In this document: one piece after another, positions 1 through 6,596 of the stretch
How positions within the stretch are numbered: position 1 is the first letter of the stretch
How the letters are laid out: the number at the start of each line of letters is the position of its first letter
Source of the DNA: CAYZPE01 sp964626625
GTDB taxonomy: Bacteria > Patescibacteriota > Minisyncoccia > Phycocordibacterales > CAYZPE01
Direction of reading: 5' to 3'
NCBI GenBank assembly: GCA_964626625.1
Contig: CAZVFV010000032.1
Coordinates: forward strand, 1 to 8,715
DNA: 8,715 nt
Position numbers and translations under genes: made by a program
The notes under the pieces: model-generated
Database searches by the model: none
What the model was told of the DNA's origin: nothing
The model's input: only the letters and a program-made list of their open reading frames with translations

Positions 1-92
1 CCATAAGAGTGACCGAATCCATCCGGCTCCGCAATGACCTAACTAGATAGCGAATTCCATTCCCTTTAATTTTTAATTCTTGGTGATCTTTT
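1..92. other. Non-coding flank downstream of comF
   Basis: No open reading frame or RNA gene can be supported here. An imperfect inverted repeat lies at 13-26 (CCGAAT and ATCCGG around CC), but no T-tract follows it in either direction, so it is not a convincing terminator. The side next to comF (about 61-92) is AT-rich. Whatever gene lies further left is outside the window. Confidence 0.5.
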
Positions 93-749
93 TTAATGTG
101 CAATTGTGTAAGCAATAATTTCTTTGGGTCTACCTTGCTGGAGAACCTTTCGAGCTTCAGCAAGGGTTGCTCCAGTTGTGGTGACGTCGTCAATTAAAAT
201 AACATAAGTACCTTTAATTTTTTTAGGATTTTGTAAACTAAAAGATCCAACTATGTTGTGTAGACGTTCTTTACGAGAAAGTGTTTTTGTCTGTGGCAGA
301 GTGTGCTTATGACGAATTAAAATATTCGTATCTAGGTAAATGTTTGATATATGGGCTTTAATGATATCTGCAATACGTTCCGATTGATTAAATCCACGTT
401 CCCGTAAGCGTTTTTTTGAGAGGGGAATTGGCACGAGGTATAACTTAGCTTTTTCAAACAGTATTCGATCTTCAAAATCTGCTTGAATTTTTTCAGCGAT
501 AAGAATGGCACTTTTTTCTATCAAAATAGAGTTTTTCTTGTATTTAATGTGCCAGACGAGTTCTTGGACAGTTGTGTCTTTATATGAAAACAAAGAATGA
601 ATCCATAAATAAGGTGTGTTTGAAGCAGTTTCAAGTTTTGCAAATTCATGCAAGGGCATATTCTCAAGTCTTATAACAGAAGGTTTCTGCGGAAAAATAA
701 AGTCTGTAAAAAACCGAACAATGTCTCTTGAAAATGAGTAAATAGACAT
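93..749 (-). CDS. comF: ComF-family phosphoribosyltransferase-like protein, no zinc finger
   Basis: This is a 218-residue protein of the ComF/GntX family, which has a type I phosphoribosyltransferase (PRTase) fold. In naturally competent bacteria ComF is cytoplasmic and needed for DNA uptake; its exact reaction is not settled. The PRPP-binding loop VILIDDVTTTGAT is at about residues 183-195. Two further family motifs are visible: LVPIPLSKKRLRERGFNQSE at about 105-124, and QT..LSRKER..NIVGSF at about 153-170. Most ComF proteins begin with a four-cysteine zinc ribbon. This protein contains no cysteine at all, and its N-terminal 50 residues are short and hydrophobic or basic. The ATG at 747-749 faces pilM across 28 bp, so the two genes are divergent neighbours. 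Family assignment is firm. A role in transformation is inferred from the family and from the adjacent pilus operon. Confidence 0.9.
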   Translation of the reverse strand: MSIYSFSRDIVRFFTDFIFPQKPSVIRLENMPLHEFAKLETASNTPYLWIHSLFSYKDTTVQELVWHIKYKKNSILIEKSAILIAEKIQADFEDRILFEKAKLYLVPIPLSKKRLRERGFNQSERIADIIKAHISNIYLDTNILIRHKHTLPQTKTLSRKERLHNIVGSFSLQNPKKIKGTYVILIDDVTTTGATLAEARKVLQQGRPKEIIAYTIAH

Positions 750-777
750 ACTTTATATGATATACTAACACTCATAT
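750..777. promoter_or_regulatory. Divergent comF / pilM promoter region
   Basis: The whole intergenic space is 28 bp and must serve both genes unless their signals lie inside the neighbour. On the plus strand TGATATACT at 758-766 reads as an extended -10 (TGN followed by TATACT). Its last base is 11 nt before the pilM ATG, giving a leader of only a few nucleotides. On the minus strand TATATC or TATCAT lies 7-9 nt before the comF ATG. Neither direction has a good -35 at normal spacing; TTGAAA at 728-733 is too far away. No Shine-Dalgarno is present for either gene, so the transcripts are probably leaderless or nearly so. This is inferred from sequence pattern only. Confidence 0.45.
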
Positions 778-1878
778 ATGGCTATATTTGGTACTCTGTT
801 TGGAAAAAAGGGTGGGAGTGTACTTGGTATTGATATTGGATCCTCTTCTATAAAGGTTGTTCAGCTTCGCAAAAAAGGAGGGCAAGCAATTCTTGAGACC
901 TATGGGGCTCTTGCTTTGGGGCCCTATGCTCAAATTGAAATCGGTAGAGCAACTCGTCTTCCTGTGGAGAAAGTAATTGAAGCACTCAAGGATATTTTAC
1001 GGGAAGCAAAAACTACAACAACTTCTTCAGCTGTCGCCATACCATTTAGTGCAAGTCTTATGACACTTATTGAAATGCCTAAAGTAGGCATGAAAGAACT
1101 TTCTCAAATGATTCCTCTTGAAGCTCGCAAATATATTCCAGTTCCTATAACAGAGGTTGCTTTGGATTGGTCTGTCATTCCTCGAAATGAAGATGCGAGG
1201 TCTGATGATGGAAAAGCCCCAATAAGTTCTAATAAAGTAGACGTGCTTTTAGTTGCAATACATAACGATATACTGGCAAATTATCAAGATATTATTTCTA
1301 AAGTTAAACTCGATACAAGTTTTTTTGAAATTGAAATATTTAGCACAATGAGATCTGTGCTTAATCAGGAAGTGTTACCGGTCCTTATTTTTGATATGGG
1401 AGCAGCTTCAACAAAATTATATATAGTTGAACGCGGGGCAGTAAAAGTTTCCCACACAATTAATCGTGGTTCTCAAGACATAACACTAGCTCTTTCCCGT
1501 TCACTCACTCTTCCAGTTAAAGAAGCAGAAGAATTAAAAAGAAGTATTGGACTTGATGATCCAAATGCTGATAAGCAAGCAAAAGATATTATACGATCTA
1601 CTCTCGAGTATGTTTTTACTGAGGCCAATAGAGTTATTTTGAATTTTCAAAAAAAGTATAATAAAGCAATTAGTAAGATTGTTCTTGTGGGTGGTGGATC
1701 TGCTCTTAAAGGACTTGATCATGTGGCTAAGGACGCTTTTAAGGCTGAAACTATTTCAGGTAGTCCTTTTGAAAAGGTAGAATCACCAGCATTTTTATCC
1801 CACATGCTTAAACGTACAGGGCCGGAGTTTGCAGTTGCTGTTGGACTTGCGTTACGAAAGCTTCAGGAGTCTGAATAA
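778..1878 (+). CDS. pilM: Type IV pilus assembly protein PilM
   Basis: PilM is the cytoplasmic, actin-like (FtsA fold) ATP-binding member of the T4P alignment complex; it binds the N-terminal tail of PilN. The protein has 366 residues, normal for the family. The nucleotide-binding motifs are easy to see: phosphate-1 loop GIDIGSSSIK at 17-26, phosphate-2 region LIFDMGAASTKLYIV at about 203-217, and the adenosine motif VLVGGGSALKGL at about 302-313. The segment GMKELSQMIPLEARKYIPVP at about 104-123 is typical of the PilM 1C-like subdomain. A hydrophilic stretch rich in Asp, Ser and Asn at about 136-153 looks like a surface loop insertion. It is the first gene of the pilus operon, divergent from comF, with its own candidate -10 just upstream. 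The ATG at 778 leaves about 16 residues before the first motif, as expected. Function is assigned with high confidence. Confidence 0.96.
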   Translation: MAIFGTLFGKKGGSVLGIDIGSSSIKVVQLRKKGGQAILETYGALALGPYAQIEIGRATRLPVEKVIEALKDILREAKTTTTSSAVAIPFSASLMTLIEMPKVGMKELSQMIPLEARKYIPVPITEVALDWSVIPRNEDARSDDGKAPISSNKVDVLLVAIHNDILANYQDIISKVKLDTSFFEIEIFSTMRSVLNQEVLPVLIFDMGAASTKLYIVERGAVKVSHTINRGSQDITLALSRSLTLPVKEAEELKRSIGLDDPNADKQAKDIIRSTLEYVFTEANRVILNFQKKYNKAISKIVLVGGGSALKGLDHVAKDAFKAETISGSPFEKVESPAFLSHMLKRTGPEFAVAVGLALRKLQESE

Positions 1879-1901
1879 CATCTTTTCTAAATATAGAGCT
1901 T

Positions 1902-1927
1902 TATGATATCATTTTAATATATACACT
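1902..1927 (+). promoter_or_regulatory. Possible internal promoter or operator before pilN
   Basis: The 49-bp pilM-pilN gap is the only sizeable space inside the operon. It holds TATGATAT at 1902-1909, inside a perfect 10-bp palindrome ATGATATCAT (1903-1912). TAATAT at 1915-1920 has its last base 7 nt before the pilN ATG, the distance expected for a leaderless transcript. The block CTTTAT(AT)GATAT also occurs before pilM at 751-763, so the two genes may share a promoter or regulator signal. No clear -35 and no Shine-Dalgarno are seen. This is pattern-based inference. Confidence 0.35.
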
Positions 1928-2542
1928 ATGGTTGAGACACGCTTTCAAACATCTTTTATTCCCAAGAAACCGACACAGTCGGGGGTTGCTTATCGAGGTG
2001 AATCTCGAAGTCTAGGTCTTCTTGGTGGTATTAGTTTGTCTTTGACTATTATTGCAGGCTTAACATCTGGAGCTTTGTTTTTATACACCCAGTTTTTGGA
2101 ATCAAATATTGTTCGTTTAGATGAAGAACTCACACAAGAAAGAAACGAACTTGATGAAAGTGCTTTAAGTACTTTCAAGTCTCTTGGTAAGAGAGTTAAA
2201 AGTGCAAATGAACTTGTTGATAAACATATTGTTTTTTCAAACATAGCAAGCTTTTTTGAAACGTCTGTTTTGAAAAATGTACGTATTTCTGATTTTAATT
2301 TTGAAACTAAACCAGGAAATCGAACAAAGATTTCTATAAAAGGCGAAGCTCAAAGTTATGCTGCTGTAGCTTCACAAGACCATGCGTTTAAAGATGTTTC
2401 ATACGTTGTTTCCTCTAGTTTTTCAAACTTAACTCTTGATGATAAAGGTAACGTAACTTTTTCTGCCATACTCGAACTTGAAAAGAGCGTGTACGACGAC
2501 AATTTAGGAGGAGGTATTTCTTTTGTCGGAACAATTAATTAA
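1928..2542 (+). CDS. pilN: Type IV pilus inner-membrane protein PilN
   Basis: This 204-residue bitopic protein sits in the PilN position, between PilM and PilO. It has a short cytoplasmic tail (1-28), one membrane segment at about 29-53, a coiled-coil-prone charged region at about 57-98, and a mixed alpha/beta extracytoplasmic domain to about 187 that resembles the ferredoxin-like fold of PilN. The tail contains TSFIPKKP at 8-15, which could stand in for the conserved Asn-Leu-Leu-Pro-type motif through which PilN docks on PilM in other bacteria; this is an inference. The C-terminal 15 residues are Gly-rich and look flexible. Sequence conservation in this family is low, so the name rests on gene order, topology and fold pattern together. 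The gene ends 3 bp before pilO, so co-translation is likely. Confidence 0.82.
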   Translation: MVETRFQTSFIPKKPTQSGVAYRGESRSLGLLGGISLSLTIIAGLTSGALFLYTQFLESNIVRLDEELTQERNELDESALSTFKSLGKRVKSANELVDKHIVFSNIASFFETSVLKNVRISDFNFETKPGNRTKISIKGEAQSYAAVASQDHAFKDVSYVVSSSFSNLTLDDKGNVTFSAILELEKSVYDDNLGGGISFVGTIN

Positions 2543-2545
2543 TGT

Positions 2546-3085
2546 ATGAAAACAATCATTTCCATTCTTTTTATAGCACTCGCTGTCGGAACATACTATG
2601 TGTATATTTCTCCTGAGTATAAACATGTTACATCTTTGCGTGTAGAAGAGGCAGGATATCTTGAAGCTGAGGCAGATATGAAGGAAATTAAAGCTGTCTA
2701 TGACCGTTTAGATACTGAGTATAATAATCTTTCAAAAGAGGAGATTGCAAAAATCGACACATTTATTCCAGAATCTTTTGACTCAACGAAGTTTGTTATG
2801 GAGCTTGATGGTCTGGGTTCTCGATATGGAATCAGAGTTAAAGATGTTCAAGTAACAACTTCAAAGGTTGGAACTGATCCTTCTTTATCAAATAACTCTC
2901 CTTTTGTAACTCACGTGGTAACATTTAAATTTAAGTCACCATATCCAAACTTTATTCAGTTCATGAAAGATGTCGAGAATAGCCTGACGTTTATGGATGT
3001 TACGCAAGTAATTTTTGTTTCTAACTCAACAGGTCTGTACGATTTTACTGTGGGACTACAGACTTATTCACTTACGTCAAAATAA
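2546..3085 (+). CDS. pilO: Type IV pilus inner-membrane protein PilO
   Basis: This 179-residue protein has one N-terminal membrane segment (about 4-21), a charged coiled-coil region (about 28-66), and a C-terminal alpha/beta domain (about 75-179). That is the architecture of PilO, which pairs with PilN through the coiled coil and ferredoxin-like domain to make the periplasmic or cell-wall-side part of the alignment complex. The segment DTFIPESFDSTKFVMELDGL at 71-90, at the coil-to-domain junction, is typical of PilO-like proteins: an acidic-Pro junction followed by a helix. The start at 2546 is only 3 bp after the pilN stop, and the preceding sequence has no Shine-Dalgarno. Assignment relies on topology plus position. 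PilN and PilO are related folds, so swapping their names would be the main alternative. Confidence 0.82.
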   Translation: MKTIISILFIALAVGTYYVYISPEYKHVTSLRVEEAGYLEAEADMKEIKAVYDRLDTEYNNLSKEEIAKIDTFIPESFDSTKFVMELDGLGSRYGIRVKDVQVTTSKVGTDPSLSNNSPFVTHVVTFKFKSPYPNFIQFMKDVENSLTFMDVTQVIFVSNSTGLYDFTVGLQTYSLTSK

Positions 3086-3087
3086 TT

Positions 3088-3384
3088 ATGCAAGAAGGAA
3101 ATAACAATCGAATAGTGGTCCTCGTCATAGTTTTGCTCGTAGTTGCTTTCTTTGCTTACGGACTCTTTTTCACCAGTTCAAGTGATTCGTCTGAAGGTGT
3201 TGTTACAACATCGACTTCTGGTATAACACAAGAAGTTTCTGTACTTCTTGCTGATTTAAAATCAATTCATTTTTCTGAGGGGGTGTTTACTAATCCAAAA
3301 TTTACACGATTATCTGACTTTAGTCTCACGCTTATCCCATTTCCTGCTGGTAGAACAAACCCATTCGCTCCTTTAGGGTTCTAA
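3088..3384 (+). CDS. Short PilP-like membrane protein of the pilus operon
   Basis: This is a 98-residue protein with a membrane anchor at about 8-28, a Ser/Thr-rich linker (29-47), and a C-terminal segment ending in GRTNPFAPLGF (88-98). It lies where pilP normally lies, 2 bp after pilO and 6 bp before pilB. Proteobacterial PilP is a lipoprotein. Its flexible N-terminal stretch contains a phenylalanine-rich region followed by an RSPFQPP-type motif and binds PilN/PilO; a C-terminal beta-domain then meets the secretin PilQ. Here residues 67-98 (PKF, DFSLTL, then GRTNPFAPLG) look like that flexible stretch, while the beta-domain is absent and a membrane helix replaces the lipobox. I infer a minimal PilP for a cell without a secretin. 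The gene being real is well supported by packing and frame; the PilP link is a motif-level proposal. Confidence 0.7.
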   Translation: MQEGNNNRIVVLVIVLLVVAFFAYGLFFTSSSDSSEGVVTTSTSGITQEVSVLLADLKSIHFSEGVFTNPKFTRLSDFSLTLIPFPAGRTNPFAPLGF

Positions 3385-3390
3385 ACGCTT

Positions 3391-5130
3391 ATGAGTATAC
3401 TCGATATTTTAGCCGAAAAAAAAATAATTAATCGGCAGGACATTTCTGCTATTGAAGAACAGGTTTCTTCGAAAGACATAAGTCTCGAGAAGGTTCTTGT
3501 GGCAAGAGGTGTTACTCCAACTCAAATTGTAGAAGCAAAGAGTGAGTATTTGGATATACCAATGAGGAGTTTGGAGGGACAGAATATTTCTACTAAAATT
3601 CTTGAGTACATTCCAGAAGAGTCTGCTACTCATTATAAATTCGCTCCACTTGGTCTTAAGGATGGGGCACTCGAAGTTGGTATTGTTGATCCAGATAATA
3701 TAGAGGCACGTGATGCTCTTAACTTTATATCTTCTAGAGTCAATCTTCCTTTTAAATTATTTTTAATTTCTGAAGAGGATTTTGAAAAAGTTATAGCCTC
3801 ATATCGAGGTCTTTCAGGTGAAGTTAATAAAGCACTTTCAGAACTTGAAACCGAACTTACAACTGAAATAGAAAATTCTGAAAAAGAGGATGTTCAGACA
3901 AAAGCAGATGATGAAGGGGGAGAAGAAAAAGGTATTGAAACAAAAATAATTGAAGATGCTCCTGTTACAAAAATCGTAGCAACCATACTGCGGTATGCAG
4001 CGGAAGGAACTGCTTCTGATGTTCATATAGAACCAATGCGTGAGAATGTCCGGGTTCGTTTTCGAATTGACGGGGTACTTCATACGAGTTTGGTACTTCC
4101 GCACAAAGTTCACTCTGCGGTAATTGCTCGTATAAAAATACTTTCAAATATGCGTCTCGACGAAAAGCGTAAGCCACAAGATGGACGCTTTTCGGCAAAA
4201 ATCGAAGGACGCAAAATCGACTTTCGTGTTTCTACATTTCCAACATATTATGGAGAAAAGGTGGTGATGAGAATCTTGGATCAAGAAAAGGGAGTGCGAA
4301 AACTTGATGACATGGGTATCTCTCCTAAAAATTTGGAGATTATTAAGCGAGCAATTAAACGCCCGTACGGACTCATTCTTATTTCGGGTCCGACTGGTTC
4401 TGGTAAAACAACGACACTTTATGCGATGCTAAACGAGCTCGATAGAGAAGAGAAGAACGTCCTCTCTCTTGAAGATCCTGTTGAATACAGTATTGAAGGT
4501 ATGATGCAATCTCAGGTAAGACCTGAGATTGGGTACACCTTTGCAAACGGTCTTCGTACGACACTTCGTCAAGATCCTGATATTATTATGGTGGGTGAAA
4601 TTCGTGATAAGGAAACAGCTCAGCTTGCAATCCAGGCAGCGCTTACAGGACATCTTGTTCTCTCTACGATACATACGAACACAGCTGTCGGTGTGATCCC
4701 CCGCCTTATCGATATGGGTGTTGATCCGTACCTTATTGCTCCAACACTTATTATTGCAATGGCACAGCGACTAGTCGCAACCCTTCCTGAAGGTGGTGGA
4801 GAACCTGTTCCTGTTGAAGCTAGTATGAAAGCTATGCTTGATAAGCAGTTCGCCGATTTACCAGAAGAATTTAGAAGTAAAATTGAGATAGGGAAAGAGC
4901 TTTATAAAATAAAGCCTACGCCAGATTGTCCTACTGGTACTCGAGGTAGAACGAATGTAATGGAGGTGCTTGAAATGGATAAAGAAATAGAAGCGGTGAT
5001 TTTGAAAAGTCCTACTGAGCTCGATGTCTATAAGATTGCGCGATCTAAGGGTATGATTACTCTTAAGGAAGATGCATTAGCAAAATCGTTTAAGAGAATA
5101 ATTCCTCTTGAGGAAGTTAATAGTTTATAA
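3391..5130 (+). CDS. pilB: Type IV pilus extension ATPase PilB
   Basis: PilB is the hexameric cytoplasmic ATPase that drives pilus extension through PilC. The protein has 579 residues. An MshEN/T2SSE N-terminal domain spans about 1-140. An acidic, Glu-rich linker follows at about 145-190. The N2 domain starts near 190 (ASDVHIEP at 208-215), and the RecA-like motor begins near 325. Motor motifs are intact: Walker A GPTGSGKTTT (333-342), Asp box SLEDPVEY (359-366), Walker B DPDIIMVGEIRD (395-406), and His box STIHTN (425-430). The zinc-binding four-cysteine motif common in PilB/GspE is mostly lost: only Cys513 remains, in TPDCPTGTRGRTN, and LPEGGGEP stands where the first Cys pair is expected. 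An AGGG at 3375-3378 is 12 nt before the ATG, too far to be a good ribosome site. Assignment to PilB over PilT follows from the MshEN domain and length. Confidence 0.96.
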   Translation: MSILDILAEKKIINRQDISAIEEQVSSKDISLEKVLVARGVTPTQIVEAKSEYLDIPMRSLEGQNISTKILEYIPEESATHYKFAPLGLKDGALEVGIVDPDNIEARDALNFISSRVNLPFKLFLISEEDFEKVIASYRGLSGEVNKALSELETELTTEIENSEKEDVQTKADDEGGEEKGIETKIIEDAPVTKIVATILRYAAEGTASDVHIEPMRENVRVRFRIDGVLHTSLVLPHKVHSAVIARIKILSNMRLDEKRKPQDGRFSAKIEGRKIDFRVSTFPTYYGEKVVMRILDQEKGVRKLDDMGISPKNLEIIKRAIKRPYGLILISGPTGSGKTTTLYAMLNELDREEKNVLSLEDPVEYSIEGMMQSQVRPEIGYTFANGLRTTLRQDPDIIMVGEIRDKETAQLAIQAALTGHLVLSTIHTNTAVGVIPRLIDMGVDPYLIAPTLIIAMAQRLVATLPEGGGEPVPVEASMKAMLDKQFADLPEEFRSKIEIGKELYKIKPTPDCPTGTRGRTNVMEVLEMDKEIEAVILKSPTELDVYKIARSKGMITLKEDALAKSFKRIIPLEEVNSL

Positions 5131-5135
5131 AATAC

Positions 5136-5522
5136 ATGACAAAAACTTACAAAATTTTACTTGTTGACGATGATAAATTTCTGCTTGATATGTATGCTAA
5201 TAAATTCTCCAAGGAGGGTTTTGAAGTTACGGTAGGGGTAGGTACTCAAAATGCTCTTGAAAAACTCAAAGAGCTTAAGCCAGATATTATCTTGGCTGAT
5301 ATTGTAATGCCAGGTATGGACGGTCTTGAGTTTGTTGAGCACGTTCAAAAAGAAGGATTAGCTCCTGATGCAATAATTATTATGCTTACTAATCAGGGGG
5401 ACTCATACGATATTGAGCGAGCCAAGAAGCTCCATGTGCACGGCTATATTGTAAAGGCAACCTCAATACCATCAGAGGTTGTATCTGAAGTTTTAAAAAT
5501 AACCAACGATAACGGTAAATAA
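5136..5522 (+). CDS. Stand-alone receiver-domain response regulator (CheY/PilG type)
   Basis: This 128-residue single-domain response regulator has no output domain. All key receiver residues are present: acidic pocket Asp11-Asp13 (LVDDD), phospho-acceptor Asp55 (LADIVMPGMDG), switch Thr85 (MLTNQ) and Lys107 (YIVKA). It would be phosphorylated by a histidine kinase, which is not encoded in the window, and act by binding a partner protein. Its position, 5 bp after pilB and 5 bp before pilT, points to control of the extension and retraction motors, by analogy with the PilG/PilH receivers that regulate pili in Pseudomonas. That functional link is an inference from context. No Shine-Dalgarno precedes the ATG; TTTATA/TATAAA at 5124-5131 overlaps the pilB stop and could act as a weak -10. 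Confidence 0.93.
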   Translation: MTKTYKILLVDDDKFLLDMYANKFSKEGFEVTVGVGTQNALEKLKELKPDIILADIVMPGMDGLEFVEHVQKEGLAPDAIIIMLTNQGDSYDIERAKKLHVHGYIVKATSIPSEVVSEVLKITNDNGK

Positions 5523-5527
5523 TTTTT

Positions 5528-6589
5528 ATGGACCACAAAAAAGAACTTCAAGATCTTATAGAAACAGTTATCCGTGAAGATGGTTCTGATATTCATATTT
5601 CAGAAGGAAGACATCCAACAATTCGTGTCGCGAGCTTTCTGGTACCTCTTGTAAAGAAACCAATTCTTTCAAAGGAGGATGTAAAAGGTATTTTTAATGT
5701 CCTCCTCAATGATGGACATAAAGAAATTTTTAAAGAAAAACAAGAAGCTGATTTTGCATATGCATATGAAGATAAGGCGCGTTTTCGAGGTAGTGTATAT
5801 ACTCAGCAAGGAATGATTAGTATTGCACTTCGTTTAATTCCTAAAAAAATTAGAACATTTGAAGAGCTTAATTTGCCACCAATACTAAATAATTTTGCTG
5901 AACGCCAACAGGGTTTTTTCATGGTTGTAGGCCCAACAGGACAAGGAAAATCAACAACACTCGCAGCTATTGTGGAGCTTATAAATCAAACTCGTCTTGA
6001 ACATATTATTACTATTGAAGATCCGATAGAATACGTATTCGAGCAAAAAAAGTCTATTATTGACCAAAGAGAGGTCAAGAGTGATACACCAAACTTTCAT
6101 TTAGCTCTCCGTGGTGTTTTCAGACAAGATGTTGATGTGGTGATGATTGGAGAAATGCGTGAGCCAGAAACAATATCAACTGCAGTAACTGCCGCAGAAA
6201 CTGGACACTTTGTGCTCTCAACACTTCACACAAATACCGCGGCTCAGACAATCGATCGTGTTATCGATTCATTTCCAGCGGCACAGCAAAATCAGATTCG
6301 TCTCCAGCTTGCAGGGTCACTCATTGGAATATTTTCTCAGAGACTTATTCCCCGTATTTCAGGAGGTCTTGTTCCTGCGTATGAACTTCTTATTGCAAAT
6401 AATGCGGTTGCAAACCTTATCCGTGAGGGAAGAAGTCATGAAATAAATACGGTCATTGAGACTTCTTCAGAAGAAGGTATGATTGATCTTAACCGCTCTA
6501 TTGCAGAACTTGTTCGTCAGGGTGAGATTACCGTAGAGAACGCCTATAGATTTTCAGTTAACCAAAAGACTTTAGAGAAACTTATATAA
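5528..6589 (+). CDS. pilT: Type IV pilus retraction ATPase PilT
   Basis: PilT is the hexameric ATPase that depolymerises the pilus, powering twitching and DNA or surface pulling. The protein has 353 residues, normal for PilT, and lacks the long N-terminal domain of PilB. Motifs in order: GSDIHISEGRHP at 19-30 (N-terminal domain), Walker A GPTGQGKSTT (135-144), Asp box TIEDPIEY (162-169), Walker B DVDVVMIGEMRE (201-212), His box STLHTN (231-236), and AVANLIREGR (293-302), the counterpart of the PilT-specific AIRNLIREGK signature. Walker A has Gln where Ser is usual, a tolerated position. The start at 5528 is 5 bp after the response regulator stop, separated by five T residues, with no Shine-Dalgarno. 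A retraction ATPase implies a dynamic pilus and not a static secretion pseudopilus. Confidence 0.95.
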   Translation: MDHKKELQDLIETVIREDGSDIHISEGRHPTIRVASFLVPLVKKPILSKEDVKGIFNVLLNDGHKEIFKEKQEADFAYAYEDKARFRGSVYTQQGMISIALRLIPKKIRTFEELNLPPILNNFAERQQGFFMVVGPTGQGKSTTLAAIVELINQTRLEHIITIEDPIEYVFEQKKSIIDQREVKSDTPNFHLALRGVFRQDVDVVMIGEMREPETISTAVTAAETGHFVLSTLHTNTAAQTIDRVIDSFPAAQQNQIRLQLAGSLIGIFSQRLIPRISGGLVPAYELLIANNAVANLIREGRSHEINTVIETSSEEGMIDLNRSIAELVRQGEITVENAYRFSVNQKTLEKLI

Positions 6590-6596
6590 TATACAT
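6585..6596 (+). promoter_or_regulatory. Candidate internal promoter for pilC
   Basis: A perfect TATAAT at 6585-6590 overlaps the pilT stop codon (6587-6589). Its last base is followed by exactly 6 nt and then the pilC ATG, so transcription at the usual distance would start on the A of the ATG and give a leaderless pilC mRNA. No strong -35 is present at 16-18 bp upstream. The AT-rich context makes chance TATAAT boxes plausible, so confidence is moderate. Confidence 0.4.

Noticed and set aside
7..33. tRNA 3'-end-like sequence (CGAATCC followed by GGCTCCG and CA)
   Set aside because: The T-loop lacks the TTC core, the T-stem pairs at only three of five positions, there is no CCA, and the rest of the gene would be outside the window.
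3838..4198. Minus-strand reading frames within pilB
   Set aside because: They are antisense to conserved PilB sequence and have no features of their own.
6210..6446. 78-codon reading frame within pilT
   Set aside because: It lies in another frame of a well-supported ATPase gene, so it is a shadow.
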